Shown here: one piece after another, positions 1 through 5,674 of the stretch
Layout of the letters: each line of letters opens with the position of its first letter
How positions within the stretch are numbered: the first letter of the stretch is position 1
Assembly (NCBI GenBank): GCA_902805995.1
Contig: CADCUU010000168.1
Span: forward strand, 1-5,674
Reading direction: 5' to 3'
Length of the DNA: 5,674 nt
From: an uncultured Rubellimicrobium sp.
GTDB taxonomy: Bacteria > Pseudomonadota > Alphaproteobacteria > Rhodobacterales > Rhodobacteraceae
Made by a program: the position numbers and the translations under genes
The notes under the pieces: model-generated
What the model saw: the letters and a program-made list of their open reading frames with translations, nothing else
The model's database searches: none
What the model was told of the DNA's origin: nothing

Positions 1-2
1 AG

Positions 3-698
3 ACGAAGGACCTGCGCAAGGGCTTCGGCGACCGGCTGCTGATCGAGGACCTCTCGTTCACGCTGCCGCCCGCGGGCATCGTCGGCGTGATCGGCCCCAA
101 CGGCGCCGGCAAGACGACGCTCTTCCGCATGCTCGTCGGCCAGGAGAAGCCGGACTCGGGCTCCCTGCGCCTCGGCGACACGGTGCAGCTCGCCTACGTC
201 GACCAGTCGCGCGACGCGCTCGACGACGAGCGCAACGTGTGGGAGGAGATCTCCGACGGCCACGAGCACATCAAGGTCGGCGACCGCGAGGTCAACTCCC
301 GCCAGTACGTGGCGAACTTCAACTTCCGCGGCTCCGACCAGCAGAAGAAGGTCGGCAAGCTCTCCGGCGGCGAGCGCAACCGGCTGCACATGGCCAAGCT
401 CCTGCGCACGGGCGGCAACGTCCTGCTCCTCGACGAGCCGACGAACGACCTCGACGTCGACACCCTGCGCGCCCTCGAGGAGGCGCTGCTCTCCTTCCCG
501 GGCTGCGCGGTGATCATCTCCCACGATCGCTGGTTCCTCGACCGCGTGGCGACGCACGTCCTCGCGTTCGAGGGCGACTCCCAGGTCACGTGGTTCGAGG
601 GGAACTTCGAGGCCTACGAGGAGCACCGGCGCGAGCGGCTGGGCGCCGAGGCCGACCGGCCCCACCGCATCTCCTACAAGAAGCTCACGCGGGCGTAG
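3..698 (+). CDS. ettA: EttA-type ABC-F translational throttle ATPase, C-terminal part (5' end outside window)
   Basis: The frame is open from the left edge (first full codon at 3) and ends at TAG 696-698, giving 231 residues of a protein usually about 555 long; what is seen is the second ATP-binding domain. It reads [14 protein letters not shown], then Walker [10 protein letters not shown] (93-119), signature LSGGE (360-374), Walker [11 protein letters not shown] (from 420) and the H-loop in [10 protein letters not shown] (His codon 522-524). All ATPase motifs are intact. There are no membrane segments, as expected for the soluble ABC-F family, in which EttA binds the ribosomal E site and gates the first steps of elongation according to ATP/ADP level. 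The phrases [21 protein letters not shown] and LAFEGDS fit EttA rather than Uup or antibiotic-resistance ABC-F proteins. The tail [12 protein letters not shown] resembles actinobacterial members (mycobacterial proteins have a PHR...KLTR tail), whereas alphaproteobacterial ones usually end near KRIKYKK. The last 14 bases overlap the convergent regulator frame. The family call is firm; the lineage call is from memory. Confidence 0.93.
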   Translation, partial: TKDLRKGFGDRLLIEDLSFTLPPAGIVGVIGPNGAGKTTLFRMLVGQEKPDSGSLRLGDTVQLAYVDQSRDALDDERNVWEEISDGHEHIKVGDREVNSRQYVANFNFRGSDQQKKVGKLSGGERNRLHMAKLLRTGGNVLLLDEPTNDLDVDTLRALEEALLSFPGCAVIISHDRWFLDRVATHVLAFEGDSQVTWFEGNFEAYEEHRRERLGAEADRPHRISYKKLTRA

Positions 699-1170
699 CG
701 GCGGGGAGCGGGAAGAGCGCGAGGAAGCGCTCGGCCGCCGCCTCGTCGCCGTCGATGGTGAGGGTGCCCGCGCGCGTCGCGTCGTGGAGCGTCTCCGGGG
801 CGCGGCGCACCGCGGTGAGGGTGGCGACGTCGGTGGCGATGGTGGCGTCGGGCGAGCGGGCCTCCCCGCGATGGAGCTCGAGCTCGCCTTTGGCGATGTG
901 GGCGCGGTACGCGTCCTCGCCGAGGGTGAGGGCGATGGTGAGCTCGGCGTCCTGCGCCCTGCCCGGGTCGAAGAGCGCCTTGAGGGAGAGGACGCTCGCG
1001 TCGGGGCTCATGCCGACCTCGGGCGCGGGGACCGGCGTGCCGGCGCCCCACCGGCCGAGCGCCATGACGACCGGCTCGAGCTCGGCGCCGCGCGGCGTGA
1101 GCTCGTAGACCTGCGACGCGGCCGGCGGCGGGAGGCGGCGCTCCGCGACGAGGCCGCCCGCCTCGAGCTC
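685..1170 (-). pseudogene. HxlR-family winged-helix/SCP2 regulator fragment, N-terminus missing
   Basis: This is the distal part of the composite frame described as an independent gene remnant. About 162 residues remain of a family usually ~215-235 long. The first ~60 residues, holding the early helices and most of the recognition helix, are absent. What remains starts at [11 protein letters not shown], continues through the wing ([18 protein letters not shown]) and GRWG, and then enters an SCP2 sterol-carrier-like domain ([19 protein letters not shown], then [36 protein letters not shown]). HxlR-SCP2 proteins of this form are common in Actinobacteria as far as I recall; their ligands are mostly unknown. 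All 20 leucines from residue 311 onward use CTC, unlike the LysR part. The stop overlaps the end of the convergent ettA by 14 bases, which suggests these two are old neighbours. If the upstream join is artificial, this is simply the 3' end of an intact gene. Confidence 0.7.
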
Positions 1171-2097
1171 GCGCAGGCGCTGGGCGGCGGGGGTCAGGCG
1201 GGCGTCGCGCAGGGTCATGAGGCCGAAGCTCGCCACGACGATGCCGAGGTCGAGGGGCAGGATGACGAGGCCGCCTTCGGGGCCCGCCTCGGGGCTGGCC
1301 GCAAAGCGCCGAGCGACGGCGGTGGCGAGGGGCGCGATGGCGTTGGATTCGCGCAGCATGGCCAGGATCAGCAGGAAGGACGAGGTCGAGAGGCGGCCGG
1401 GCGGTGGCGGCAGCCCCAGAGCGGCCAGCCGTTCCAGCACCGTGCGGCGCAGGAGCGTGCCGGGGCCGGGCATGACCCAGTCGTAATCCAGCAGATCCTC
1501 GGGCGAAAGGCGCGCGCGGCGGGCCAGGGCGTGGCCGGGGCGGACGACGAGGCTCACGGGCTCCTCGCCCAGGGGGGCCATGTCGAAGAGGGCGGGGTCG
1601 CGGCCTTCGGGCAGGCGGGCCAGGGCGAAGTCGAGGCTCCCCGCGAGGAGGAGGTCGCCCAAGGGGTCGGAGGGCGCGACCTCGACCTCGCAGGTGACGC
1701 CGGGCAGGGCGAAGCGGGCGGCGCGGAGGGCGGGCAGGACGCGGTCGAGCGCGGGCCCCGTGACCGAGCCCAGACGGACATGGCCCGACAGACCCCGGCC
1801 CAGGTCGGCCATTTCGCGCTCGGCGGCGCCGAGTTCGGAGAGGGCGCGGGCGGCGCGGCGGGACAAGGCCTGCCCCTCCGGGGTGAGGGCGAGGCCGCGG
1901 CCTTCGCGCCGGTGGACGGGGCGGCCCGCGATCTCCTCGACCTCCGCCAGGAGGCGGGAGGCGGCGGGCTGGGTCATGCCGAGGCGCCCGGCCGCGATGC
2001 CCAGCGCCCCGGTTTCGCCCAAGGCCGCCATGAGGCGGAGATGCGCGAGCTTGAGGCCGCGCCGCAGGAGGTGACCGGGCGTCTGGGTCAGGTCCAT
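685..2097 (-). CDS. Composite regulator: GbpR-like LysR protein joined in-frame to a truncated HxlR-SCP2 regulator
   Basis: This is a 470-residue frame, ATG at 2097-2095 and TGA at 687-685, against about 300-330 residues for a normal LysR protein. Residues ~16-77 are the LysR helix-turn-helix, with [14 protein letters not shown] as the recognition region, followed by [14 protein letters not shown]. Residues ~105-305 form the effector-binding domain ([59 protein letters not shown]). The divergent position next to chvE matches gbpR of Agrobacterium, a sugar-responsive regulator of chvE, so this part probably controls the importer. From ~309 the protein becomes the second half of a HxlR winged helix ([37 protein letters not shown]) and then an SCP2-like domain (~361-467). 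AGGA (complement of 2107-2110) lies 9 bases before the start. No break in frame is visible, so it would be read as one protein if the DNA is real; I think a chimeric join is more likely. The name gbpR is withheld because the frame is composite. Confidence 0.8.
   Translation of the reverse strand: MDLTQTPGHLLRRGLKLAHLRLMAALGETGALGIAAGRLGMTQPAASRLLAEVEEIAGRPVHRREGRGLALTPEGQALSRRAARALSELGAAEREMADLGRGLSGHVRLGSVTGPALDRVLPALRAARFALPGVTCEVEVAPSDPLGDLLLAGSLDFALARLPEGRDPALFDMAPLGEEPVSLVVRPGHALARRARLSPEDLLDYDWVMPGPGTLLRRTVLERLAALGLPPPPGRLSTSSFLLILAMLRESNAIAPLATAVARRFAASPEAGPEGGLVILPLDLGIVVASFGLMTLRDARLTPAAQRLRELEAGGLVAERRLPPPAASQVYELTPRGAELEPVVMALGRWGAGTPVPAPEVGMSPDASVLSLKALFDPGRAQDAELTIALTLGEDAYRAHIAKGELELHRGEARSPDATIATDVATLTAVRRAPETLHDATRAGTLTIDGDEAAAERFLALFPLPAATPA
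1165..1185. other. Junction between the LysR-coding and HxlR-SCP2-coding sequence
   Basis: On the minus strand, the codons for QRLR (complement of 1171-1182, CAGCGCCTGCGC) can be read both as the end of LysR (LTPAAQRL) and as the HxlR recognition-helix end (RLRELE). Above 1182 the protein is LysR with mixed leucine codons. Below 1171 it is HxlR-SCP2 with only CTC leucines. The 12 bases are therefore the best candidate crossover point. There are no inverted repeats, target duplications or insertion-sequence remnants here. Confidence 0.65.
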
Positions 2098-2137
2098 TCA
2101 TGCCAATCCTGATATGTGAGCTTGGCGATATTGCGCT

Positions 2138-2166
2138 TTGACCCTTCCCGCAACCCTCGCCATGGT
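2138..2166 (+). promoter_or_regulatory. Candidate sigma-70 promoter for chvE
   Basis: TTGACC at 2138-2143 is a good -35 element (5 of 6 to consensus). The best-placed -10, 17 bases on, is CATGGT at 2161-2166, which matches only 3 of 6; weak -10 elements are common in GC-rich alphaproteobacteria and fit an activator-dependent promoter. Transcription would start near 2173 and leave an ~85-base leader before chvE. The adjacent ATAT repeat is upstream of the -35, where a LysR activator would sit. Confidence 0.35.
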
Positions 2167-2186
2167 GGCGCATGCTTCGGGCGCCC

Positions 2187-2206
2187 CTCATGGGCCGCGC
2201 CCTGAG
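2187..2206 (+). promoter_or_regulatory. Hairpin in the chvE leader
   Basis: CTCA-T-GGGC (2187-2195) pairs with GCCC-TGAG (2199-2206): eight base pairs with one bulged T (2191) and a three-base loop. It lies ~50 bases before the chvE start and has no T-tract, so it is not a terminator. It could stabilise the messenger, be part of an operator, or be chance pairing in GC-rich DNA. Confidence 0.25.
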
Positions 2207-2244
2207 CCATCGTCTGCAGCCGCGCGAGGAACGTGCGGCGCATT

Positions 2245-2251
2245 GGGAGGA
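2245..2251 (+). promoter_or_regulatory. Ribosome binding site of chvE
   Basis: GGGAGGA ends six bases before ATG 2258. This strong Shine-Dalgarno site, followed directly by a signal peptide, selects this start over the in-frame upstream codons that would add 40 residues (from 2138). Confidence 0.85.
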
Positions 2252-2257
2252 CTACTC

Positions 2258-3331
2258 ATGACGACCCGTCGCGCGGCCCTGGCCGCGATCTCTTTCGCCG
2301 CGCTCGCGGCCGGCGCCTTCCCTGCCTTCGCGCAGGAGAGCAAGGGCACTGTCGGCATCGCGATGCCGACCCAGTCGTCGGCGCGCTGGATATCGGACGG
2401 CAACTCCATGGTGGAGCAGTTCGAGGCCGCGGGCTACGACACCGTGCTGCAATACGCCGAGGACGACATCCCGACCCAGCTGAACCAGGTCGAGAACATG
2501 GTTTCGCAGGGCGTGGACGCCCTCGTGGTCGCCGCCATCGACGGCACGACCCTGTCGAACGCGCTGGCGAACGCCGCCGCCGCCGGTATCCCGGTCATCG
2601 CCTATGACCGCCTGATCCGCGACTCGGGCGATGTGAGCTACTACGCCACCTTCGACAACTTCCAGGTGGGCGTGCTCCAGGCCAACTCCCTCGTGCAGTG
2701 CCTGAACGAGCGCTTTGCCGACCAGAAGCCCTGGAACGTCGAGCTGTTCGGCGGCTCCCCGGACGACAACAACGCCTTCTTCTTCTACGACGGCGCGATG
2801 TCGGTCCTGCAGCCGATGATCGACGCCGGCGACATCGTGGTCCCGTCGGGCCAGATGGGCATGGACGTGGTCGGCACCCTGCGTTGGGACCCGGCGACCG
2901 CCCAGTCGCGCATGGATAACCTGCTGTCCGCCAACTACGGCGACAAGACGCTCCACGGCGCGCTGTCGCCCTATGACGGCCTGTCCATCGGCATCCTGTC
3001 GTCGGTCAAGGGCGTGGGCTACGGCTCGGGCGACCTCGCGATGCCCTGCGTCACCGGCCAGGACGCCGAAGTCCCCTCGGTCAAGTCGATCGTCGCGGGC
3101 GAGCAGCACTCGACCGTGTTCAAGGACACCCGCGAGCTTGCGCGCGTGACCGTGGGCATGGTGGAAGCGGTCCTCGCTGGCGGCGAGCCCGAGATCAACG
3201 ACACCGAGACCTACGACAACGGCGTGAAGGTGGTCCCGTCCTACCTCCTCGTCCCCGTGCCGGTGGATGCGTCGAACTACGAGGAGACCCTTGTGGGTTC
3301 GGGCTACTACACGGCCGAAGACATCCAGTGA
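2258..3331 (+). CDS. chvE: ChvE-family periplasmic multiple-monosaccharide-binding protein
   Basis: The product is 357 residues, close to Agrobacterium ChvE (~354). Residues 1-25 are a signal peptide: two arginines at 4-5, a hydrophobic core, and an AFA|QES cleavage site. The mature protein is a type I periplasmic binding protein with ChvE hallmark blocks: [16 protein letters not shown] (33-48), [20 protein letters not shown] (116 on), [20 protein letters not shown] (163 on), [19 protein letters not shown] (198 on), [11 protein letters not shown] (236 on), [17 protein letters not shown] (267 on) and KVVPSYLL (324 on). ChvE proteins bind aldoses such as glucose, galactose, arabinose and xylose, and deliver them to the GguAB complex. 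In Agrobacterium ChvE also serves the VirA sensor; nothing here indicates that role. The mature protein has two cysteines, C148 and C264. This is the first gene of the operon, with a hairpin-terminator directly after its stop. Exact sugar preference cannot be read from the sequence. Confidence 0.95.
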   Translation: MTTRRAALAAISFAALAAGAFPAFAQESKGTVGIAMPTQSSARWISDGNSMVEQFEAAGYDTVLQYAEDDIPTQLNQVENMVSQGVDALVVAAIDGTTLSNALANAAAAGIPVIAYDRLIRDSGDVSYYATFDNFQVGVLQANSLVQCLNERFADQKPWNVELFGGSPDDNNAFFFYDGAMSVLQPMIDAGDIVVPSGQMGMDVVGTLRWDPATAQSRMDNLLSANYGDKTLHGALSPYDGLSIGILSSVKGVGYGSGDLAMPCVTGQDAEVPSVKSIVAGEQHSTVFKDTRELARVTVGMVEAVLAGGEPEINDTETYDNGVKVVPSYLLVPVPVDASNYEETLVGSGYYTAEDIQ

Positions 3332-3343
3332 TCTGATTATCCC

Positions 3344-3379
3344 GGGGGCGTCCGCGCAGGCCGTGGGCGCCCCCTTTTT
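3344..3379 (+). terminator. Intrinsic terminator/attenuator between chvE and gguA
   Basis: Bases 3344-3356 pair with 3362-3374 to give a 13-pair stem (seven outer GC pairs GGGGGCG/CGCCCCC, two internal G-T pairs) around a five-base loop (3357-3361), directly followed by TTTTT (3375-3379). It starts 12 bases after the chvE stop. gguA has no evident promoter of its own in the remaining 25 bases, so the hairpin probably stops only part of the transcripts. That gives high chvE and lower gguAB expression, a common design for binding-protein importers; the stem may also protect the chvE messenger. Confidence 0.82.
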
Positions 3380-3391
3380 CCCTATTTCGGC

Positions 3392-3396
3392 GGGAG
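3392..3396 (+). promoter_or_regulatory. Ribosome binding site of gguA
   Basis: GGGAG lies eight bases before ATG 3405. It supports that start over an in-frame extension beginning inside chvE (3267), which would have to be read through the terminator hairpin. Confidence 0.7.
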
Positions 3397-3404
3397 TCCC
3401 GCAC

Positions 3405-4964
3405 ATGACCGCTCTTCTGGAGATGCAGGGCATCTCGAAGACCTTCCCGGGGGTCCGGGCTCTCGACAATGTCACGCTGGAGGTGCGCGAGGGCGAGATC
3501 CACGCCATCTGCGGCGAGAACGGCGCGGGCAAGTCCACGCTGATGAAGGTGCTGTCGGGGGTCTATCCCCACGGCTCCTATGACGGGACGATCCTTTACG
3601 CCGGGCAGGAGGCGCGCTTTCGCGGCATCCAGGATTCCGAGGCGGCGGGCATCGTCATCATCCACCAGGAACTGGCGCTGATCCCGCTCCTCAGCATCGG
3701 GGAGAACATCTTCCTGGGCAACGAGCGCGCCCGCGGGGGCGTGATCGACTGGCGCGAGACGAACCGGCGGACCTCGGAGCTGCTGGCCAAGGTGGGCCTG
3801 CGGGAGTCGCCCACGACGCCGGTCCATGACCTGGGCGTGGGCAAGCAGCAGCTCGTGGAGATCGCCAAGGCGCTGTCGAAGAACGTGCGGCTCCTGATCC
3901 TCGACGAGCCCACGGCGGCGTTGCAGGAGAACGATGCCGCGACGCTGCTGAACCTGCTCCTGGAGCTGAAGGCGCAGGGGGTGACGTCGATCATCATCTC
4001 GCACAAGCTCAACGAGGTGCGGCGCGTGGCGGACCGGGTGACGGTGATCCGCGACGGGGCCACGGTGTCCATGCTCGACGCGCATGCGGAGCCGATCTCG
4101 GAGGACCGGATCGTGCGGGACATGGTGGGGCGCGACATGGCGCACCGCTACCCGGAGCGCATGCGAAACCCGGGCGCGGTGCTCATGGAGGTGGACGGCT
4201 GGCGGGCGCGCCACCCGGAGCACATGGACCGCGACTTCATCCGGAGCATCGGTTTCAACGTCCGCAAGGGCGAGATCGTGGGGATCGCGGGGCTCATGGG
4301 CTCGGGCCGGACCGAGCTTGCCATGTCGATCTTCGGGCGGTCCTGGGGGCGCGATGTTCGGGGCCGCGTGCGCATGAACGGGCAGGAGGTGGACGTGTCC
4401 ACCGTGCCCAAGGCGCTGTCCGCGGGGATCGCCTATGTGACCGAGGACCGCAAGGCGCTGGGCCTCGTGCTCGAGGAGCCGATCCTGCGGAACGTGAGCC
4501 TCGCCAACCTGCCGGGCGTGTCGCGTGGCGGGGTGCTGGACGAGGCGCGCGAGCAGCAGGTCGCCACGCGCTACAAGGGCGCGATGAACATCCGCACGCC
4601 CAACGTGTTCCAGAAGGTGATGAACCTGTCGGGCGGCAACCAGCAGAAGGTGCTGCTCTCGAAGCTCCTGTTCACGGAGCCGCAGGTGCTGATCCTCGAC
4701 GAGCCCACGCGCGGCATCGACGTGGGCGCCAAGTTCGAGATCTACGGGATCATGAACCAGCTCGCCCAGGAAGGGCGGGGGGTGGTGATGATCTCCTCCG
4801 AGATGCCGGAGCTGCTGGGGATGTGCGACCGCATCTACGTCATGGCCGAGGGAGCCTTCGTCGGAGAGCTGTCCGCGGCCGAGGCGAGCCAGGAAAAGAT
4901 CATGTCGCTGATCGTGCGCGAGCACGAGAAGCAGGACCATATCGAGGAGGCCGCGCATGGCTGA
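3405..4964 (+). CDS. gguA: Multiple-monosaccharide ABC importer, double ATP-binding subunit GguA/MmsA
   Basis: The product is 519 residues, the normal size for CUT2-class sugar ATPases with two fused nucleotide-binding domains. Domain 1: Walker A GENGAGKST (37-45), Q-loop HQEL (87-90), signature-region LGVGKQQ (143-149), Walker B LLILDEPTAAL (163-173), H-loop His200. Domain 2: a degenerate Walker A GLMGSGRTEL (296-305) with Arg302 in place of Lys, a full signature LSGGNQQK (408-415), Walker B VLILDEPTRGIDVG (428-441), and Ser in the H-loop place (ISSEMPEL). This asymmetry is normal for the RbsA/XylG/GguA group: one composite site hydrolyses ATP well. The protein is cytoplasmic and would sit under GguB to power uptake of sugars from ChvE. 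Gene order chvE-gguA-gguB and the close match of its ChvE partner favour GguA over RbsA, AraG or XylG. The stop codon overlaps the gguB start by 8 bases, pointing to translational coupling. Confidence 0.94.
   Translation: MTALLEMQGISKTFPGVRALDNVTLEVREGEIHAICGENGAGKSTLMKVLSGVYPHGSYDGTILYAGQEARFRGIQDSEAAGIVIIHQELALIPLLSIGENIFLGNERARGGVIDWRETNRRTSELLAKVGLRESPTTPVHDLGVGKQQLVEIAKALSKNVRLLILDEPTAALQENDAATLLNLLLELKAQGVTSIIISHKLNEVRRVADRVTVIRDGATVSMLDAHAEPISEDRIVRDMVGRDMAHRYPERMRNPGAVLMEVDGWRARHPEHMDRDFIRSIGFNVRKGEIVGIAGLMGSGRTELAMSIFGRSWGRDVRGRVRMNGQEVDVSTVPKALSAGIAYVTEDRKALGLVLEEPILRNVSLANLPGVSRGGVLDEAREQQVATRYKGAMNIRTPNVFQKVMNLSGGNQQKVLLSKLLFTEPQVLILDEPTRGIDVGAKFEIYGIMNQLAQEGRGVVMISSEMPELLGMCDRIYVMAEGAFVGELSAAEASQEKIMSLIVREHEKQDHIEEAAHG
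4946..4950 (+). promoter_or_regulatory. Ribosome binding site of gguB, inside the gguA end
   Basis: GGAGG, preceded by GA, lies six bases before ATG 4957 and within the last codons of gguA. It fixes the gguB start despite that protein's unusually long N-terminus. Confidence 0.8.
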
Positions 4965-5674
4965 CGTGAACGACGGGGTCCGGCTGGGGCCGGGCGAGCG
5001 CGGCGTGGGAGGAACCCGCGAAGGGGACGGCCTGACCGCCAACGGCCGGTCCGGGGCCGCCTACCTCAAGGACAACCTGCGCGAATACGGGATGCTGTTT
5101 GCGCTGATCGGCATCGTGGCGTTCTTCTTCATCATCCTGAAGGTGGTGCCGCCGAACCCGATCGACTTCCTGTCGCCGACCAACATCACCAACCTGTTCC
5201 TCCAGAACGCCTATGTGATCATCATGGCGTCGGGGATGCTCCTCGTCATCGTGGCGGGGCATATCGACCTGTCGGTGGGTTCGGTCGCCGCCTTCGTGGG
5301 CGCGGTGTCGGCGGTGCTGACCGTCAACATGGACTGGCCGGTCTGGGCGGTGATCCCGGCGAGCCTCGTGGTTGGCGGCGTAATCGGTGCGGCGCAGGGC
5401 TACTGGATCGCCTACTGGCGCATCCCGTCCTTCATCGTGACGCTGGCGGGGATGCTGGTGTTCCGGGGGCTCACGCTCTGGCTGCTGAGCGGGCAGAACA
5501 TCGGGCCCTTCCCGCCCGCATTCCAAGCGCTGTCGTCGGGCTTCGTCCCGGACTTCGTGGGCGGCTTCGTGCCGGACCTCGCCATGGAGCGGCAGCCGAA
5601 CATGACGGCGCTGGCCGTGGCGGTCGTTGCGGCCATCGCCATTCTCGGCTTTGGCGCGCGGGCACGTGCCCGGA
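4957..5674 (+). CDS. gguB: Multiple-monosaccharide ABC importer, permease subunit GguB/MmsB (3' end outside window)
   Basis: The frame is open to the right edge: 239 complete residues of a permease usually about 390-400 long. It belongs to the BPD_transp_2 (RbsC/XylH-like) inner-membrane permeases. Residues 1-38 are hydrophilic and Gly/Arg/Asp-rich; the recognisable family sequence starts at NLREYGMLFALIGI (40 on). Hydrophobic segments are seen at about 46-63, 86-100, 107-123, 128-148, 156-178 and 217-233. Family motifs include NLFLQNAYVIIMASGMLLVI (79 on), AGHIDLSVGS (100-109), GAAQGYWIAYWRIPSFIVTL (144 on) and LVFRG (167-171). It forms the sugar channel fed by ChvE and powered by GguA. The N-terminal leader seems about 15-20 residues longer than in Agrobacterium GguB as I remember it; the good Shine-Dalgarno site still favours this start. 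Codon use is the mixed CTG/CTC type of the neighbouring operon genes. Confidence 0.93.
   Translation, partial: MADVNDGVRLGPGERGVGGTREGDGLTANGRSGAAYLKDNLREYGMLFALIGIVAFFFIILKVVPPNPIDFLSPTNITNLFLQNAYVIIMASGMLLVIVAGHIDLSVGSVAAFVGAVSAVLTVNMDWPVWAVIPASLVVGGVIGAAQGYWIAYWRIPSFIVTLAGMLVFRGLTLWLLSGQNIGPFPPAFQALSSGFVPDFVGGFVPDLAMERQPNMTALAVAVVAAIAILGFGARARAR

Larger units (their letters stand above)
2098..2257. promoter_or_regulatory. Divergent regulatory region between the LysR gene and chvE
   Basis: This 160-base non-coding gap lies between two divergent starts, where a GbpR-type LysR protein would bind. Its LysR-proximal third is the most AT-rich part and holds ATAT at 2112-2115 and again at 2128-2131, a 12-base-spaced short inverted (and direct) repeat. 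A LysR-type T-N11-A element can be drawn from T2107 to A2119, but this pattern occurs easily by chance. The chvE-proximal half is GC-rich and can fold. Regulatory function is inferred from the gene arrangement; no operator is proven. Confidence 0.6.

Noticed and set aside
239..1108. A 289-residue plus-strand frame crossing the end of ettA and the HxlR-SCP2 region
   Set aside because: It is an out-of-frame reading of ettA followed by antisense of the regulator, Arg/Ala/Pro-rich, and inconsistent with the clear ABC-F frame.
1100..1250. Mobile element or attachment site at the regulator join
   Set aside because: I found no terminal inverted repeats, target duplication, tRNA end or transposase/integrase remnant on either side.
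784..2112. A 442-residue plus-strand frame opposite the regulator
   Set aside because: It is Gly/Glu/Ala/Arg-rich with no domain, antisense to a supported gene and without a convincing ribosome binding site.
674..2191. A 505-residue minus-strand frame overlapping the composite regulator
   Set aside because: It is almost entirely Arg/Pro/Gly/His, typical of a shifted frame of a GC-rich gene. The alternative frame at 685-2097 has clear LysR, HxlR and SCP2 sequence.
2138..2257. A 40-residue N-terminal extension of ChvE
   Set aside because: The extension would put the signal peptide inside the protein. The strong GGGAGGA site and the standard signal peptide fix the start at 2258.
2252..3538. 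A 428-residue minus-strand frame opposite chvE
   Set aside because: It spans chvE, the terminator and the gguA start with biased composition (Val/His/Arg/Gly) and no family resemblance, so it is a shadow of the coding strand.
4291..4320. Broken second Walker A of GguA (Arg302 for Lys) as sign of inactivation
   Set aside because: A degenerate second nucleotide-binding site is the normal state in RbsA/XylG/GguA-type double ATPases; the rest of the gene is intact.
3195..5042. A 615-residue open frame on the minus strand opposite gguA
   Set aside because: It is His/Arg/Leu-rich low-complexity sequence with no recognisable domain, lying exactly opposite a gene with full ABC motifs. Long antisense frames without stops are expected in DNA this GC-rich.
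1..5674. CRISPR arrays, tRNA or rRNA genes
   Set aside because: No regularly spaced repeats and no tRNA or rRNA signatures were seen on either strand; nearly all of the window is protein-coding.

Overview
The window is very GC-rich and appears to hold two blocks from different bacterial lineages, joined in-frame inside one reading frame near 1165-1185. The right block (about 1180-5674) looks like a Rhodobacteraceae-type alphaproteobacterium. It carries a divergently oriented GbpR-like LysR regulator and a ChvE/GguA/GguB (also called ChvE/MmsA/MmsB) multiple-monosaccharide ABC importer operon. The left block (1 to about 1170) looks actinobacterial, possibly Thermoleophilia-like. It carries the 3' end of an EttA-type ABC-F ATPase and, convergent with it, the C-terminal part of a HxlR winged-helix regulator with an SCP2 domain. 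The lineage calls come from remembered protein features and codon use, not from a database search.

Layout: 3-698 (+) is the C-terminal ABC domain of EttA, cut by the window edge. It overlaps tail to tail by 14 bases with a 470-residue frame at 685-2097 (-). The first ~308 residues of that frame are an almost complete LysR regulator. The last ~162 residues are a HxlR-SCP2 protein lacking the first part of its DNA-binding domain. A 160-base divergent intergenic region (2098-2257) separates it from chvE (2258-3331). A strong hairpin plus T-tract lies between chvE and the ATPase gene gguA (3405-4964). The permease gene gguB starts at 4957, overlapping gguA by 8 bases, and runs off the right edge.

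Function: ChvE binds aldoses in the periplasm and delivers them to a membrane complex of GguB with the double ATPase GguA. The hairpin after chvE would give much more binding protein than membrane complex, as is usual for such importers. In Agrobacterium the LysR protein GbpR, encoded divergently from chvE, controls chvE in response to sugars; the right block has the same arrangement.

The most notable observation is the join inside the regulator frame. Leucine codons are CTC at all 20 positions on the HxlR-SCP2 side but a CTC/CTG/TTG mix on the LysR side, and the sequence at the switch can be read as either family. The likeliest explanation is a chimeric assembly or library join; a genuine recombination giving a LysR-HxlR-SCP2 fusion is the exciting but less likely alternative. 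Apart from this I see a conventional sugar-uptake locus and no clear undescribed system.
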